Part shown: positions 25,120 through 33,184 of the stretch, in pieces
Layout: every line of letters starts with the position of its first letter
Position numbering within the stretch: the stretch's first letter is position 1
DNA from: Thiosulfativibrio zosterae
Lineage (GTDB): Bacteria; Pseudomonadota; Gammaproteobacteria; Thiomicrospirales; Thiomicrospiraceae
DNA: 64,000 bases
Assembly: GCF_011398155.1 (NCBI RefSeq)
Contig: NZ_AP021888.1
Span: 62,001 to 126,000, forward strand
Direction: 5' to 3'
Position numbers and translations under genes: made by a program
Notes under the pieces: model-generated
What the model was told of the DNA's origin: nothing
Database searches by the model: none
What the model saw: the letters and a program-made list of their open reading frames with translations, nothing else

Positions 25120-26457
25120 TTAATAGAGTTTTAATCTGGGTTTGAGGCGTTTTTCTATAATATTGGCCAATATTAAGCCCAGTGTTTTCCAAAAACCGTG
25201 CAAGGTAAACTGATGTTGGCGATACAAGCTGGCATAAGCCCAATGCGCTAATTTGCCTTCGACCATTAAATTCTTTTTGAAAAGAGAGTCGATTAAACTG
25301 CCCAGCGTTTGGAAACGACTGAGCGACACCAACGAACCATGGTCGTTATACACAAAGGGCGTTACGGGTTGATTGTTGATTTTGGCCGCCAAATTCATCG
25401 CCAACACTTCTGCCATTTGATGCGCCGCTTGGGCGGTGGGTGGCACAGGTCTGGGGTTTTCTAGGGTGCCATCGGGGTTGTTTAACAAAAAGGCACAGTC
25501 ACCTATCGCAAAAATGGCATCTTCCCCTTTAACAGTTAAGGTCGGGGTGATTTCAATTTGATGGATTCGATTGGTGGGTAAGCCCAAAGTGCTTAAAAAC
25601 GGCGGTGCTTGCACGCCGGCTGCCCACACCAAAAAGTCGGCATTTAGGGTAGAGGCCTGGTCATTTTTAACCATGGAAAGCTGGTTTTCGGCGACTTTTT
25701 TAACGGTGACTTGGGTTTGAATATCGACCCCCAAGTCAGTTAAAGTCTGCTGTGCTTTCTCAGACAGGCTTTCGGGTAGCACGGGTAGAATTCGGGGAGC
25801 CGCTTCAATTAAGGTCACTTTTAAACTGCTGTGATGAACTTTTTTAACCCCAAATTGTTCTAAGCGATCGACCGCATTATACAGCTCGGCAGACAACTCC
25901 ACGCCCGTTGCACCCGCACCGACTATGGCAATATGCACCGCATCGGTTTCATTACCGGTTTCTGAAAATTGCAAAAACTTATTGAGAAAAGAGAGGTGAA
26001 AGTCTTCTGCTTCATGGGCATTGTCTAGGGTAAAACAATGGTCGCGCACGCCCTCAATGCCAAAGTCATTAGAACGCGCACCCACCGCAATCACCAAATA
26101 ATCGTAATCCAGTTGGCGCTCGCCTAACACCTGCTTGCCGTGGTGATCTAGCAAAGGGGCAAGAGTGATTTTTTTAGCATCTTTGTCTAACCCAATCAAT
26201 GAACCCATGCGAAAGTAATAGTGGTTGTCAGCCGAGTGCGCCCGATAACTCAGCGCCTCCATGCCGGTGTCTAAAGAACCCGCCACCACTTCATGCAACA
26301 GCGGTTTCCAAAGATGCACACGATATTGGTCAATGAGGGTAATTTCTGCGAGTTGGCGTTTGCCTAAAGAATTGCCTAAACGGGTCGCCAGTTCCAGTCC
26401 ACCCGCGCCGCCGCCAACGATGAGAATTTTGGGTTTTAAAACAGAAACTTCCGACAT
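25120..26457 (-). CDS. ndh: Type II NADH dehydrogenase-like FAD oxidoreductase
   Basis: This flavoprotein of about 445 residues starts at the ATG at 26455-26457, which has GGAGGTGGTT directly upstream; the frame opens at a GTG 15 bases earlier. It has an FAD-binding GGGAGGLELATRLG motif near the N-terminus, a second dinucleotide fold (IVGAGATGVELSAEL) for NADH, an FAD-contact motif (IFAIGDCAFL) and the quinone-side segment PPTAQAAHQMAEV. The C-terminal amphipathic helix (LGLILANIIEKRLKPRLKLY) would attach it to the inner membrane. It passes electrons from NADH to quinone without pumping protons. The 3' end is the apparent source of fragments copied into the adjacent repeat array. A degenerate uptake-like site lies at 25653-25668. 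Confidence 0.9.
   Translation of the reverse strand: MSEVSVLKPKILIVGGGAGGLELATRLGNSLGKRQLAEITLIDQYRVHLWKPLLHEVVAGSLDTGMEALSYRAHSADNHYYFRMGSLIGLDKDAKKITLAPLLDHHGKQVLGERQLDYDYLVIAVGARSNDFGIEGVRDHCFTLDNAHEAEDFHLSFLNKFLQFSETGNETDAVHIAIVGAGATGVELSAELYNAVDRLEQFGVKKVHHSSLKVTLIEAAPRILPVLPESLSEKAQQTLTDLGVDIQTQVTVKKVAENQLSMVKNDQASTLNADFLVWAAGVQAPPFLSTLGLPTNRIHQIEITPTLTVKGEDAIFAIGDCAFLLNNPDGTLENPRPVPPTAQAAHQMAEVLAMNLAAKINNQPVTPFVYNDHGSLVSLSRFQTLGSLIDSLFKKNLMVEGKLAHWAYASLYRQHQFTLHGFWKTLGLILANIIEKRLKPRLKLY
25653..25668. repeat. Degenerate uptake-like half-site inside ndh
   Basis: AGGCCTGGTCATTTTT keeps the right half of the palindrome and the first T-tract but has lost the left half. Confidence 0.45.
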
Positions 26458-26506
26458 AACCACCTCCAGCACAACAATTTGAGCGAGGTTTCATTGTACT
26501 GATTTT

Positions 26507-26854
26507 TTATGACAAGGAATCGGTGTTTTCTAAGGAGTTTAAAAATTGTTCTGCGTCGATGAGTTCTTGTTGTAAAACTGGGTAAAGATTGTGAATATGC
26601 GTTTGGGCGGTGGTGCTGGCGCCGTTGGTAATCATGCGCTCAATGGTTTCGATGTGTTTGCCTTTGGAGTTGATGCCCAGTGCATAACACATCCCTTTTA
26701 GGGTATGCAGGCGTTGGCTGATGGTTTCGCCTTTGGTAGGGTTTTTGACCATCATGTTTAGTTTGATGGAAAACTGTTGTCTAATTTTTTTGACTTCTGA
26801 TAGCCCTACTAAATTAACAAGTTCGGAAACTCTGGTTTGATCGGTCAGGTTCAT
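26507..26854 (-). CDS. Stand-alone HPt phosphotransfer protein
   Basis: This 115-residue all-helical protein has the histidine phosphotransfer signature RLHTLKGMCYALG near residues 49-61; the His is the phosphate acceptor. No kinase or receiver domain is attached, and the neighbours (NADH dehydrogenase upstream of its stop, Dyp peroxidase beyond) are not signalling genes. It may relay phosphate from a hybrid kinase that lacks its own HPt. The 770-residue hybrid kinase at 57226-59538 ends in a receiver with no HPt and is a possible donor. The partner is an inference. Confidence 0.83.
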   Translation of the reverse strand: MNLTDQTRVSELVNLVGLSEVKKIRQQFSIKLNMMVKNPTKGETISQRLHTLKGMCYALGINSKGKHIETIERMITNGASTTAQTHIHNLYPVLQQELIDAEQFLNSLENTDSLS

Positions 26855-26963
26855 GTTTTAAACTCTTTTGTAAAACAACACATGCAAAAATGAAATTCAG
26901 CGCTAAGTTTGCTGATTTTTTAGCTAAAAATCAAGCAAGCGATTTTTATGGCGAGCTGCATAG

Positions 26964-26983
26964 ATGGTTTCACATGAAACCAT
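26964..26983. promoter_or_regulatory. parS-like near-palindrome, intergenic
   Basis: ATGGTTTCACATGAAACCAT is symmetric except for its centre and is close to the ParB site TGTTTCACGTGAAACA. It lies between the HPt and Dyp peroxidase genes. It is one of six similar sites in the window; function unproven. Confidence 0.35.
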
Positions 26984-27005
26984 TTTGAATCATCGAGTCT
27001 AAAAA

Positions 27006-27911
27006 TTAGGGGTTTGTTTGGAGCAGTTGCGCCAAATCTTCTTCTGAGGGTGCAAACCAGTAACCGCCTCTAATGGCTTTTGAATAGTTCATCAGCTGGT
27101 CGATTTGCCCGTCAGCTAGGCCATACATGCTGTCTAGCTGGGTGGTGAAGCGTTTAAGGTCGCAGGCAAATGCCAAAAACATTAAACCATTTTGGTGCAG
27201 ATTGCCAAAGGGTGTCGAGCGACGATAGATTTTCATGCCAACGCCATCCACTTTTAAATCGGTGCGGCTTACATGGGAATTGCTGGGCATGGCATCGCCT
27301 TCGAGTTCTTCATTGGTGTCTTTGGTACGCCCCACAATTTTTTCTTGGCATGAAACAGGTACTTGGTTCCAAGCGCTTAAATTATGTAGCCATTGTTGGC
27401 ACAAGACCAAGCTGCCGCCCGCACCCGGTTGCCCCATGGGGATAATGGCGGCTGCGGTTTTAAGCTCAGTGGTTTTGGGGTTGGCGGTGCCGTCTTCAAA
27501 ACCGATTAAATCCATCGAATTAAAATAATCAAATCCGCGTTCATCAAACACCAACTCAGCCACTGGGCGCAATGCATTTTCGATGGCCATGGCGCTTTGG
27601 AAAACTTGCGCCAGCGAGTCGCCTTGTAGCCAAATAAATAGATCGGTTTGGGTGCCAAGGGCCGTGTGACCCTCAAGCCCGTTGATGGTGGTAAAGTCAA
27701 CTAAGCTTTCTGGCAGACTCAAATTAGGCAAGTTTTGGGTTAAATTTAACCAGGCCTGGCGTCCAAAACTGACCATTCTTTCTGACGGCTTAAGGCCTGC
27801 TAAAGCGGTTTTGAGGTGTTGGCTAAAGCCCTCAAATTGGGTAATTTGAAACTCTAGGTAATGATAGTGTTTGGCTGTTTCATTAAAAATAGCGGGTTGT
27901 GGGGTGTGCAT
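27006..27911 (-). CDS. Dye-decolourising (Dyp-type) haem peroxidase
   Basis: This 301-residue Dyp-type peroxidase has the family motif GFEDGT (GXXDG, near residue 139), whose Asp and a later Arg shape the distal haem pocket, and the proximal haem ligand His in PSNSHVSRTD (near residue 212). A conserved IYRRSTPFGN segment follows. No signal peptide is seen, so it is probably cytoplasmic or carried in an encapsulin shell; no encapsulin gene lies beside it. It uses H2O2 to oxidise bulky or unknown substrates. AGGAAGATAAATT before the ATG is a good ribosome-binding site. A CCAGGCCTGG copy within the gene encodes RQAW (27748-27761). Confidence 0.93.
   Translation of the reverse strand: MHTPQPAIFNETAKHYHYLEFQITQFEGFSQHLKTALAGLKPSERMVSFGRQAWLNLTQNLPNLSLPESLVDFTTINGLEGHTALGTQTDLFIWLQGDSLAQVFQSAMAIENALRPVAELVFDERGFDYFNSMDLIGFEDGTANPKTTELKTAAAIIPMGQPGAGGSLVLCQQWLHNLSAWNQVPVSCQEKIVGRTKDTNEELEGDAMPSNSHVSRTDLKVDGVGMKIYRRSTPFGNLHQNGLMFLAFACDLKRFTTQLDSMYGLADGQIDQLMNYSKAIRGGYWFAPSEEDLAQLLQTNP
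27748..27761. repeat. Uptake-like palindrome copy 5, inside the Dyp peroxidase gene
   Basis: AACCAGGCCTGGCG; exact 10-bp core with one arm degraded. Upstream AAATTT matches the flank of other copies. Confidence 0.75.
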
Positions 27912-27922
27912 AATTTATCTTC

Positions 27923-28354
27923 CTATGAAAACCAATTTTCTAATCGAATGCCGGGTATTCTTTGAAAGTCTTGGGTATTGCGAGTGACTAAAGTTAAACC
28001 ATTGGCAATTGCAATAGCGGCAATTTGCCCATCTACAAAGGGCAGGGTCATTCCTTGGGTCTGCAAATGAGCGCGAATTTCAGCATGGATACGCGCAGAT
28101 TTTTCATCGTAATTTAATACGGGCAATAGACTGACAACGCCTTTTAAATACTCAGCGATCGCATTTTTGCGTTGTCCTTCCGGCATTTTTAGGTAGCCGT
28201 ATTGCATTTCATGGATGACCAATGAAGGAACGCCCATCATACGCTCATTGAGATTAAGCTTTTGAATGACATTTAGACAAGGTTTTGGCTTGGTGGGTTC
28301 TGAGATAAGGTTGGAGTCGAGCAGATATTGTAGATTTGTAAAGTTGCTTACCAT
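27923..28354 (-). CDS. vapC: VapC-type PIN-domain toxin ribonuclease
   Basis: This 143-residue PIN domain protein carries the acidic residues of the Mg2+-dependent RNase site: Asp in YLLDSNLISE (near residue 13), Glu in VIHEMQYG (near 50), Asp in LPFVDGQIAAIA (near 107) and Asp in TRNTQDFQRI (near 127). VapC toxins cleave tRNA or rRNA. It begins inside the last 7 bp of the antitoxin gene. It looks intact. Confidence 0.92.
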   Translation of the reverse strand: MVSNFTNLQYLLDSNLISEPTKPKPCLNVIQKLNLNERMMGVPSLVIHEMQYGYLKMPEGQRKNAIAEYLKGVVSLLPVLNYDEKSARIHAEIRAHLQTQGMTLPFVDGQIAAIAIANGLTLVTRNTQDFQRIPGIRLENWFS

Positions 28355-28608
28355 GAAAAGTCTCGCCCAGATGAGGTGTCGCGAGTCGTTTCAAAAGGGT
28401 TGTCTTGAGATAATGAAGTTTGGTTTTGTGCTAACCAATGATTCAACTTTTCGCCAAAACTTTGTTGGGGAATAAATTGATCAACCGGCAAAATAATGGC
28501 ACAGAGTTCACCTTGTTTGGTGACGCCAACGGCTTCGCGATCTGTTTCTAAAGTTTGAATGACTTGACTAAAATGGTGACTGATTTCATTAATAGATTGT
28601 TGAATCAT
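28348..28608 (-). CDS. Phd/YefM-family antitoxin for the VapC toxin
   Basis: This 86-residue protein starts INEISHHFSQVIQTLE after MIQQS, then AVGVTKQGELCAIILPVDQF, the Phd/YefM pattern (I-N-x-x-R/H...V-T-K-x-G). The C-terminal half is polar and probably wraps the toxin. A strong ribosome-binding site (TAGGAGATAACC) precedes the ATG, and the gene overlaps vapC by 7 bp. It should repress the operon jointly with the toxin. Confidence 0.85.
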   Translation of the reverse strand: MIQQSINEISHHFSQVIQTLETDREAVGVTKQGELCAIILPVDQFIPQQSFGEKLNHWLAQNQTSLSQDNPFETTRDTSSGRDFSW

Positions 28609-28696
28609 GGTTATCTCCTACTTGAGTCCAGCTTGTTATTATCGTTATTGTAACGCAACTAACCTTTATTAAGGGATTGAAAATGCTTTAAATTCT

Positions 28697-28710
28697 AACC
28701 AGGCCTGGTT
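28697..28710. repeat. Uptake-like palindrome copy 6
   Basis: Exact AACCAGGCCTGGTT just past the stop of the RND pump gene, followed by AAATTT and a second T-run. Confidence 0.85.
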
Positions 28711-28714
28711 AAAT

Positions 28715-31700
28715 TTAGGCCTGATTTTGATGGTTTTTGTTGTTTTCAAGTTGTTGTTCTAGCGCGTGAGTTCGGGCCAAAGGCGAACCGCTGTGGCGTG
28801 TTAATAGGCTGTAAATGGTTGGGATAATCCACAGCGTGAGCAGGGTTGAAAAGGCCACGCCCCAAAACAATACAATGCCCAAAATATAGCGGGTTTCAGC
28901 GCCAGCGCCGCTGGATAAAATGAGCGGAATGGTACCCACCACAGTGGTGACGCTGGTCATGAGGATGGGTCGTAAACGCAATTGCGTGGCGGCAATCAGC
29001 GCGCGTTTGTGCGACAGGCCGCGGTCGCGCAATTGGTTGGCAAACTCCACAATCAAGATACCGTTCTTGGTTGCCAAACCGATGAGTAACACCAAGGCAA
29101 TTTGACTGTAAATATTGAGTGTCATGCCATAACTGTAAAGCGCAAAGAGTCCGCCGGCTAAGGCTAAAGGCACAGTCATTAAAATCACAAACGGATGCAA
29201 GAAACTTTCAAATTGTGCGGAGAGCACCAAAAAGATAACCGCTATCCCAAACAAGAACACAAAATAAAACGCATTGCTTGAGGTAAGGAAATCTTTGGAA
29301 TCGCCCTTGTAGGCAATCACGGCTTCTTCTGGCAAGGTTTTACGCGAGAGTTGGTTGAGGTAAGTCAGTGCATCGCCCAACGAATAGCCTTCGTCTAATT
29401 TGGCGGTCAGTGTCATGGAACGCACCCGATTGTAACGATTAAGGCTAGAGGCAACGCCTTCCGTGGTTAAGGTCGCAAAGGCGGCTAGGGGAATCATTTG
29501 CTGGCTGGTTGCTGAGCGAATATAAAGGGCTTCTAAATCTTTGGGCGATTGAAACAGCTCATGTTCGGCTTTGAGATAAATGTCGTATTCTTCGCCCTCA
29601 TAAGGGAAGGTGGTGACTTTTTTACCGCCTAATAATACTTGCAGGGTTTCACTAAGGGCTTGGTAAGAAATGCCCAGTGAGGCGGCTTTGTTATAGTCAA
29701 TGCTGAGGCGCACTTGAGGTTTGTTGGGTTCATAATCCCAGTCAATGGAGTTAAGGCCTGGGTTGTTGTCACGAATTGCCTTGTCCATTAAGGCTTTCCA
29801 GTCCTCGAGTTGCGCATAACTATTGCCACCGATCACAAATTGCACCGGCGGTTGCACACGCCCGCCAATGGGGGAGCGCATCACAGGCACGGCTTTAACA
29901 CCGCTTAGGTCGCCGAGTTTTTTACGGACTTCTTTCATAATATCGGCCGCAGGGCGACGCACCGACCAGTCGTTTAACACGACAATGACAAAACCGCTGT
30001 TAAAGATTTCGCTGTTGCTAAAGGAGCGTGGCGCACGAATCAATAGGCGCTTGGCCTCACCGTTTTCGGTGAGATACATCAGCCGATTTTCGATTTCGGT
30101 CATGTAGCTGGTCATGTATTCAAAGGTAGCGCCTTCGGGGCCTTTGACCTGCACATAGAAAACCCCACGGTCTTCAGAGGGCACATATTCTTGGGCAATT
30201 TGTTGTCCGTAATAAAAACCAGCGCCCATAATGGTCACAAAAAAAGCCAAGCCAATCAGCGGATAACGCAGGCTTTTAACCAGCCATTTTTTAAACAGGG
30301 AAGGTTTAAAACGGCGCTTGTTTGCAGTGGGGATCAGTTTGGGCTTTTTGGCTTTTAAAATAAACGATGCCAAGGCAGGCGACAGGGTTAAGGCTACCCA
30401 ACTCGAGAAAATAACCGCCACAGAGAGCGTGATGGCAAACTCTGAAAACAAGCGGCCGATTTGGCCTTCTAAAAAGCCAATGGGTAAGAAAACCGCGACC
30501 AATACCAAGGTGGTGGCGACCACGGCAAAACCAACTTGGCGCGTGCCCAAAAAGGCGGCGGCAAGCGGGGTGTAGCCTTTTTCGATGTGGCGTTGGGTGT
30601 TTTCCAACACGACGATGGCATCATCCACCACCAAACCAATTGCCAAGACTAAGGCTAACAAAGTGAGCAGATTGATGGAGAAACCGAGCATCCACAAGAT
30701 CCAAAAGGTGGCAATGAGCGACACGGGTAAGGTGACGATGGGTACCAAAGCGGCACGCCAACTTTTTAAGAAAAGTAACATCACCAAAGCCACCAGGCCA
30801 AGGGCGATGAACAGGGTTTTAAACACTTCGTTAATGGCTTGGTCTACAAACACCGAGGCATCAAAACTTTCGGCCAAGTGCAGCCCTTCGGGGAGGGTTT
30901 TATTGATTTCGATGCGGCGTTCACGCGCCAGTTTGGCAACCGTAAGCGTATTGGCGGTGGATTGTTTGATAATCCCGATACCGACCATCGGCTGACCATT
31001 GCCTTTAAAAAGTCGGCGATTTTCAATCGATCCAAGGGTGACTTTGGCAATGTCTTTCAGCAGGATTTGACCCAAAGGTTGGGCTTGTTTAATGACTAAG
31101 TTTTGGAAGTCTTCAACGGTTTTTAAGGGTTTGTCTGACTGCACACTGAATTGTACATGTTGGCCTTGAATTGAGCCGATAGGCAATTCAATATTAGCGG
31201 CACGCAGTTGGGTTTCGATGTCTTGGGTGCTGAGGTTATAGGTGGCCATTTTGGCGGGGTCGAGCCAAATGCGTAATGCCAGTGATTGGCCGCCACCGAT
31301 GCGCACATTGGCAACGCCATCGAGTACCGAAAACCGGTCGAGCAAATAGCGTTCGGCATAGTCGGTTAGCTGTGGCACGCTCATCCGATCACTGTTGAGG
31401 TTAAGCCACAAAATAACGCTTTCATCGCCATCCACTTTTTGCACTTCTGGTGGATCGGCTTGTTCGGGCAGGTTGTCCATAATGCGAGCAATACGATCGC
31501 GAATATCGTTAGCGGCATTGTCTATGTCGTTGTTAATGCCAAACTCCACCTTAATGCTGGAGCGTCCATCGCTGGAGGTGGATTCAATGGATTGAATGCC
31601 CGCCACCCCCGAAATACGGTTTTCGATGATTTTGGTAATGCGACTTTCGACCACGCTGGCGGAGGCACCGAGATAGTTGGTGGTGATATTGACAATCGGT

Positions 31701-31825
31701 GGGTCCACATTGGGATATTCACGCAGGCTCATGCGGTCAAACGCCATTAACCCAAAGGCGAGCAATAACAAAGAAACCACCGTGGCCAGCACGGGGCGTT
31801 TAACAGCGGTATCAGATAGCCACAT
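28715..31825 (-). CDS. RND (HAE1) multidrug efflux transporter, AcrB-like
   Basis: This 1036-residue inner-membrane pump opens with MWLSDTAVKRPVLATVVSLL (TM1, then YPNVDPPIV). It has 12 TM helices in two blocks split by large periplasmic loops. The proton-relay aspartates are in TM4 (GLVVDDAIVVLEN), and the lysine is in the second half (GLATKNGILIVEFANQLRDRG). Together with the adaptor encoded just upstream it should export toxic organic compounds. The adaptor's TAA directly abuts this ATG. No TolC-type outer-membrane gene follows, so a shared channel is probably used. Substrates are unknown. Confidence 0.94.
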   Translation of the reverse strand: MWLSDTAVKRPVLATVVSLLLLAFGLMAFDRMSLREYPNVDPPIVNITTNYLGASASVVESRITKIIENRISGVAGIQSIESTSSDGRSSIKVEFGINNDIDNAANDIRDRIARIMDNLPEQADPPEVQKVDGDESVILWLNLNSDRMSVPQLTDYAERYLLDRFSVLDGVANVRIGGGQSLALRIWLDPAKMATYNLSTQDIETQLRAANIELPIGSIQGQHVQFSVQSDKPLKTVEDFQNLVIKQAQPLGQILLKDIAKVTLGSIENRRLFKGNGQPMVGIGIIKQSTANTLTVAKLARERRIEINKTLPEGLHLAESFDASVFVDQAINEVFKTLFIALGLVALVMLLFLKSWRAALVPIVTLPVSLIATFWILWMLGFSINLLTLLALVLAIGLVVDDAIVVLENTQRHIEKGYTPLAAAFLGTRQVGFAVVATTLVLVAVFLPIGFLEGQIGRLFSEFAITLSVAVIFSSWVALTLSPALASFILKAKKPKLIPTANKRRFKPSLFKKWLVKSLRYPLIGLAFFVTIMGAGFYYGQQIAQEYVPSEDRGVFYVQVKGPEGATFEYMTSYMTEIENRLMYLTENGEAKRLLIRAPRSFSNSEIFNSGFVIVVLNDWSVRRPAADIMKEVRKKLGDLSGVKAVPVMRSPIGGRVQPPVQFVIGGNSYAQLEDWKALMDKAIRDNNPGLNSIDWDYEPNKPQVRLSIDYNKAASLGISYQALSETLQVLLGGKKVTTFPYEGEEYDIYLKAEHELFQSPKDLEALYIRSATSQQMIPLAAFATLTTEGVASSLNRYNRVRSMTLTAKLDEGYSLGDALTYLNQLSRKTLPEEAVIAYKGDSKDFLTSSNAFYFVFLFGIAVIFLVLSAQFESFLHPFVILMTVPLALAGGLFALYSYGMTLNIYSQIALVLLIGLATKNGILIVEFANQLRDRGLSHKRALIAATQLRLRPILMTSVTTVVGTIPLILSSGAGAETRYILGIVLFWGVAFSTLLTLWIIPTIYSLLTRHSGSPLARTHALEQQLENNKNHQNQA

Positions 31826-32986
31826 TTATAAAGCCTCAGGAGCGGGTTGTGCGGTTTTAGAAGGGGCGGCATCAGATTTTTTAGCCTTGGGTTTGAGCAA
31901 GTCTTCTTGCGATTGACCTGTTTCGATGGCTTTGATAGTGACCGGTTTATTAGGTTTTAAACTTAATACGCCTTGGCTAACCACCAAGCTGTCGGCTTTT
32001 AAACCTTCGACCACTTCACTGCTAGAAACCCCCATTTCACCGAGTTTAATCAGTGTTTTTTTGGTTTTATAGGTGTTGTTTTGGTCCGCCAATAGTTGAT
32101 AAACAAAGGTTTGGTCGCCCAACATGATTAAGGCGGTATTGGGCACGCGCAGTTGGGTTTGTGGGCTAAGTTGCAAACGGGCTTGCACCGACATATTGGT
32201 TTTAAGCTGTTGTTGCGGGTTGGCAATCAGCGCTCTGACTTTGATCAAACGCAGATCGGCTTCGAGGCGTGGTGAGATGGCAATGATTTTGCCGCTAAAG
32301 GTTTGCTTGGGAAACGCCGGTGCGGTTAGGGTGATGGGCAGTCCGATGTTTAATTGGGATAAATAGCGGGTCGCCACAAATAAATCCAGATACATTTCGC
32401 TGGTGTCGTCTAGGCTCACAATTTTATTGCCGGGGGTGACCAGCGCCCCCACCGAAAATTGGCTAAAACCCAATTGCCCATCAAACGGGGCGATAATGCG
32501 GCGGTCGGCCAAGCGCGCTTCAATCACTTTAATTTGTGCCTGAGCGGTTTGCCACTGACGATATTTTTCGTCAATCATTGATTGCGTCACCGACCCTTTA
32601 TTTTCGATGTCTTTAACGCGTTGATATTGGCGTTGCGCTTCGGCAGCCAGTGCCTTGGCTTCTTCCAATTGGGCATTTTCTTCTTGGGCATCCAGTTCAA
32701 TCAAAAGCTGACCTTTTTTAACACTTTGGCCTTCACTGAAAGACATACTTTGGATTCTTTCGGTCACGGTGGCGGCTAGGTCAACCGATTGTTTGGCTTG
32801 TAATCGACCGAGTGCATTGAGCGTGGCTGTTTGGGTAATGGGCGTGACTTGATAGGCAATCACTGCAACAGGCGGTTTTTCAGCCCATACAAAAGTAGGA
32901 AAGCTCAGAAGGCTGAGTAAGCTCACCCCAACAAAAACAGACAACTTTGGCGTTTTGACAGATAAAAATCCCAGTTTGGGCAGCAT
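31826..32986 (-). CDS. RND efflux periplasmic adaptor (membrane fusion protein)
   Basis: This 386-residue protein has a signal or anchor sequence (LSVFVGVSLLSLLSFPTFVWA) without a lipobox. Then come the split lipoyl domain (ATVTERIQSMSFSEGQSVKKG ... APFDGQLGFSQFSVGALVTPG), a helical hairpin rich in Ala, Glu and Gln (about residues 100-160), and a beta-barrel with membrane-proximal domains (GKIIAISPRLEADLRLIKVRA). It bridges the inner-membrane pump and an outer-membrane channel. It lies directly before the RND gene with no spacer. Confidence 0.93.
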   Translation of the reverse strand: MLPKLGFLSVKTPKLSVFVGVSLLSLLSFPTFVWAEKPPVAVIAYQVTPITQTATLNALGRLQAKQSVDLAATVTERIQSMSFSEGQSVKKGQLLIELDAQEENAQLEEAKALAAEAQRQYQRVKDIENKGSVTQSMIDEKYRQWQTAQAQIKVIEARLADRRIIAPFDGQLGFSQFSVGALVTPGNKIVSLDDTSEMYLDLFVATRYLSQLNIGLPITLTAPAFPKQTFSGKIIAISPRLEADLRLIKVRALIANPQQQLKTNMSVQARLQLSPQTQLRVPNTALIMLGDQTFVYQLLADQNNTYKTKKTLIKLGEMGVSSSEVVEGLKADSLVVSQGVLSLKPNKPVTIKAIETGQSQEDLLKPKAKKSDAAPSKTAQPAPEAL

Positions 32987-33121
32987 GATGATTCAACCTT
33001 TACAGTAGGGCAGTGTGTTTAAAAGTATTGCTCGATTGTATGTTTTTAAAGCAGTCTTTGCAAAGAGATTCACCCGCTACAAAATTAAGCAAAGCTTAAC
33101 CTTGCTAAAACCACATAATTT

Positions 33122-33152
33122 TTGATTAGGTTTCGTGGGGTTGCTTTATAAT
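33122..33152 (+). promoter_or_regulatory. Sigma-70 type promoter for the GGDEF/EAL gene
   Basis: TATAAT at 33147-33152 with TTGATT at 33122-33127 (19-bp spacer, longer than optimal). The predicted transcript would start about 25 bp before the ATG at 33185. Confidence 0.5.
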
Positions 33153-33184
33153 CGATTCATTGTTTTTTGTCTGGGAATTTTTTT

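Noticed and set aside
26964-26983. Bona fide parS/origin region
   Set aside because: The centre differs from parS, and no parAB, dnaA or gidAB genes are in the window.
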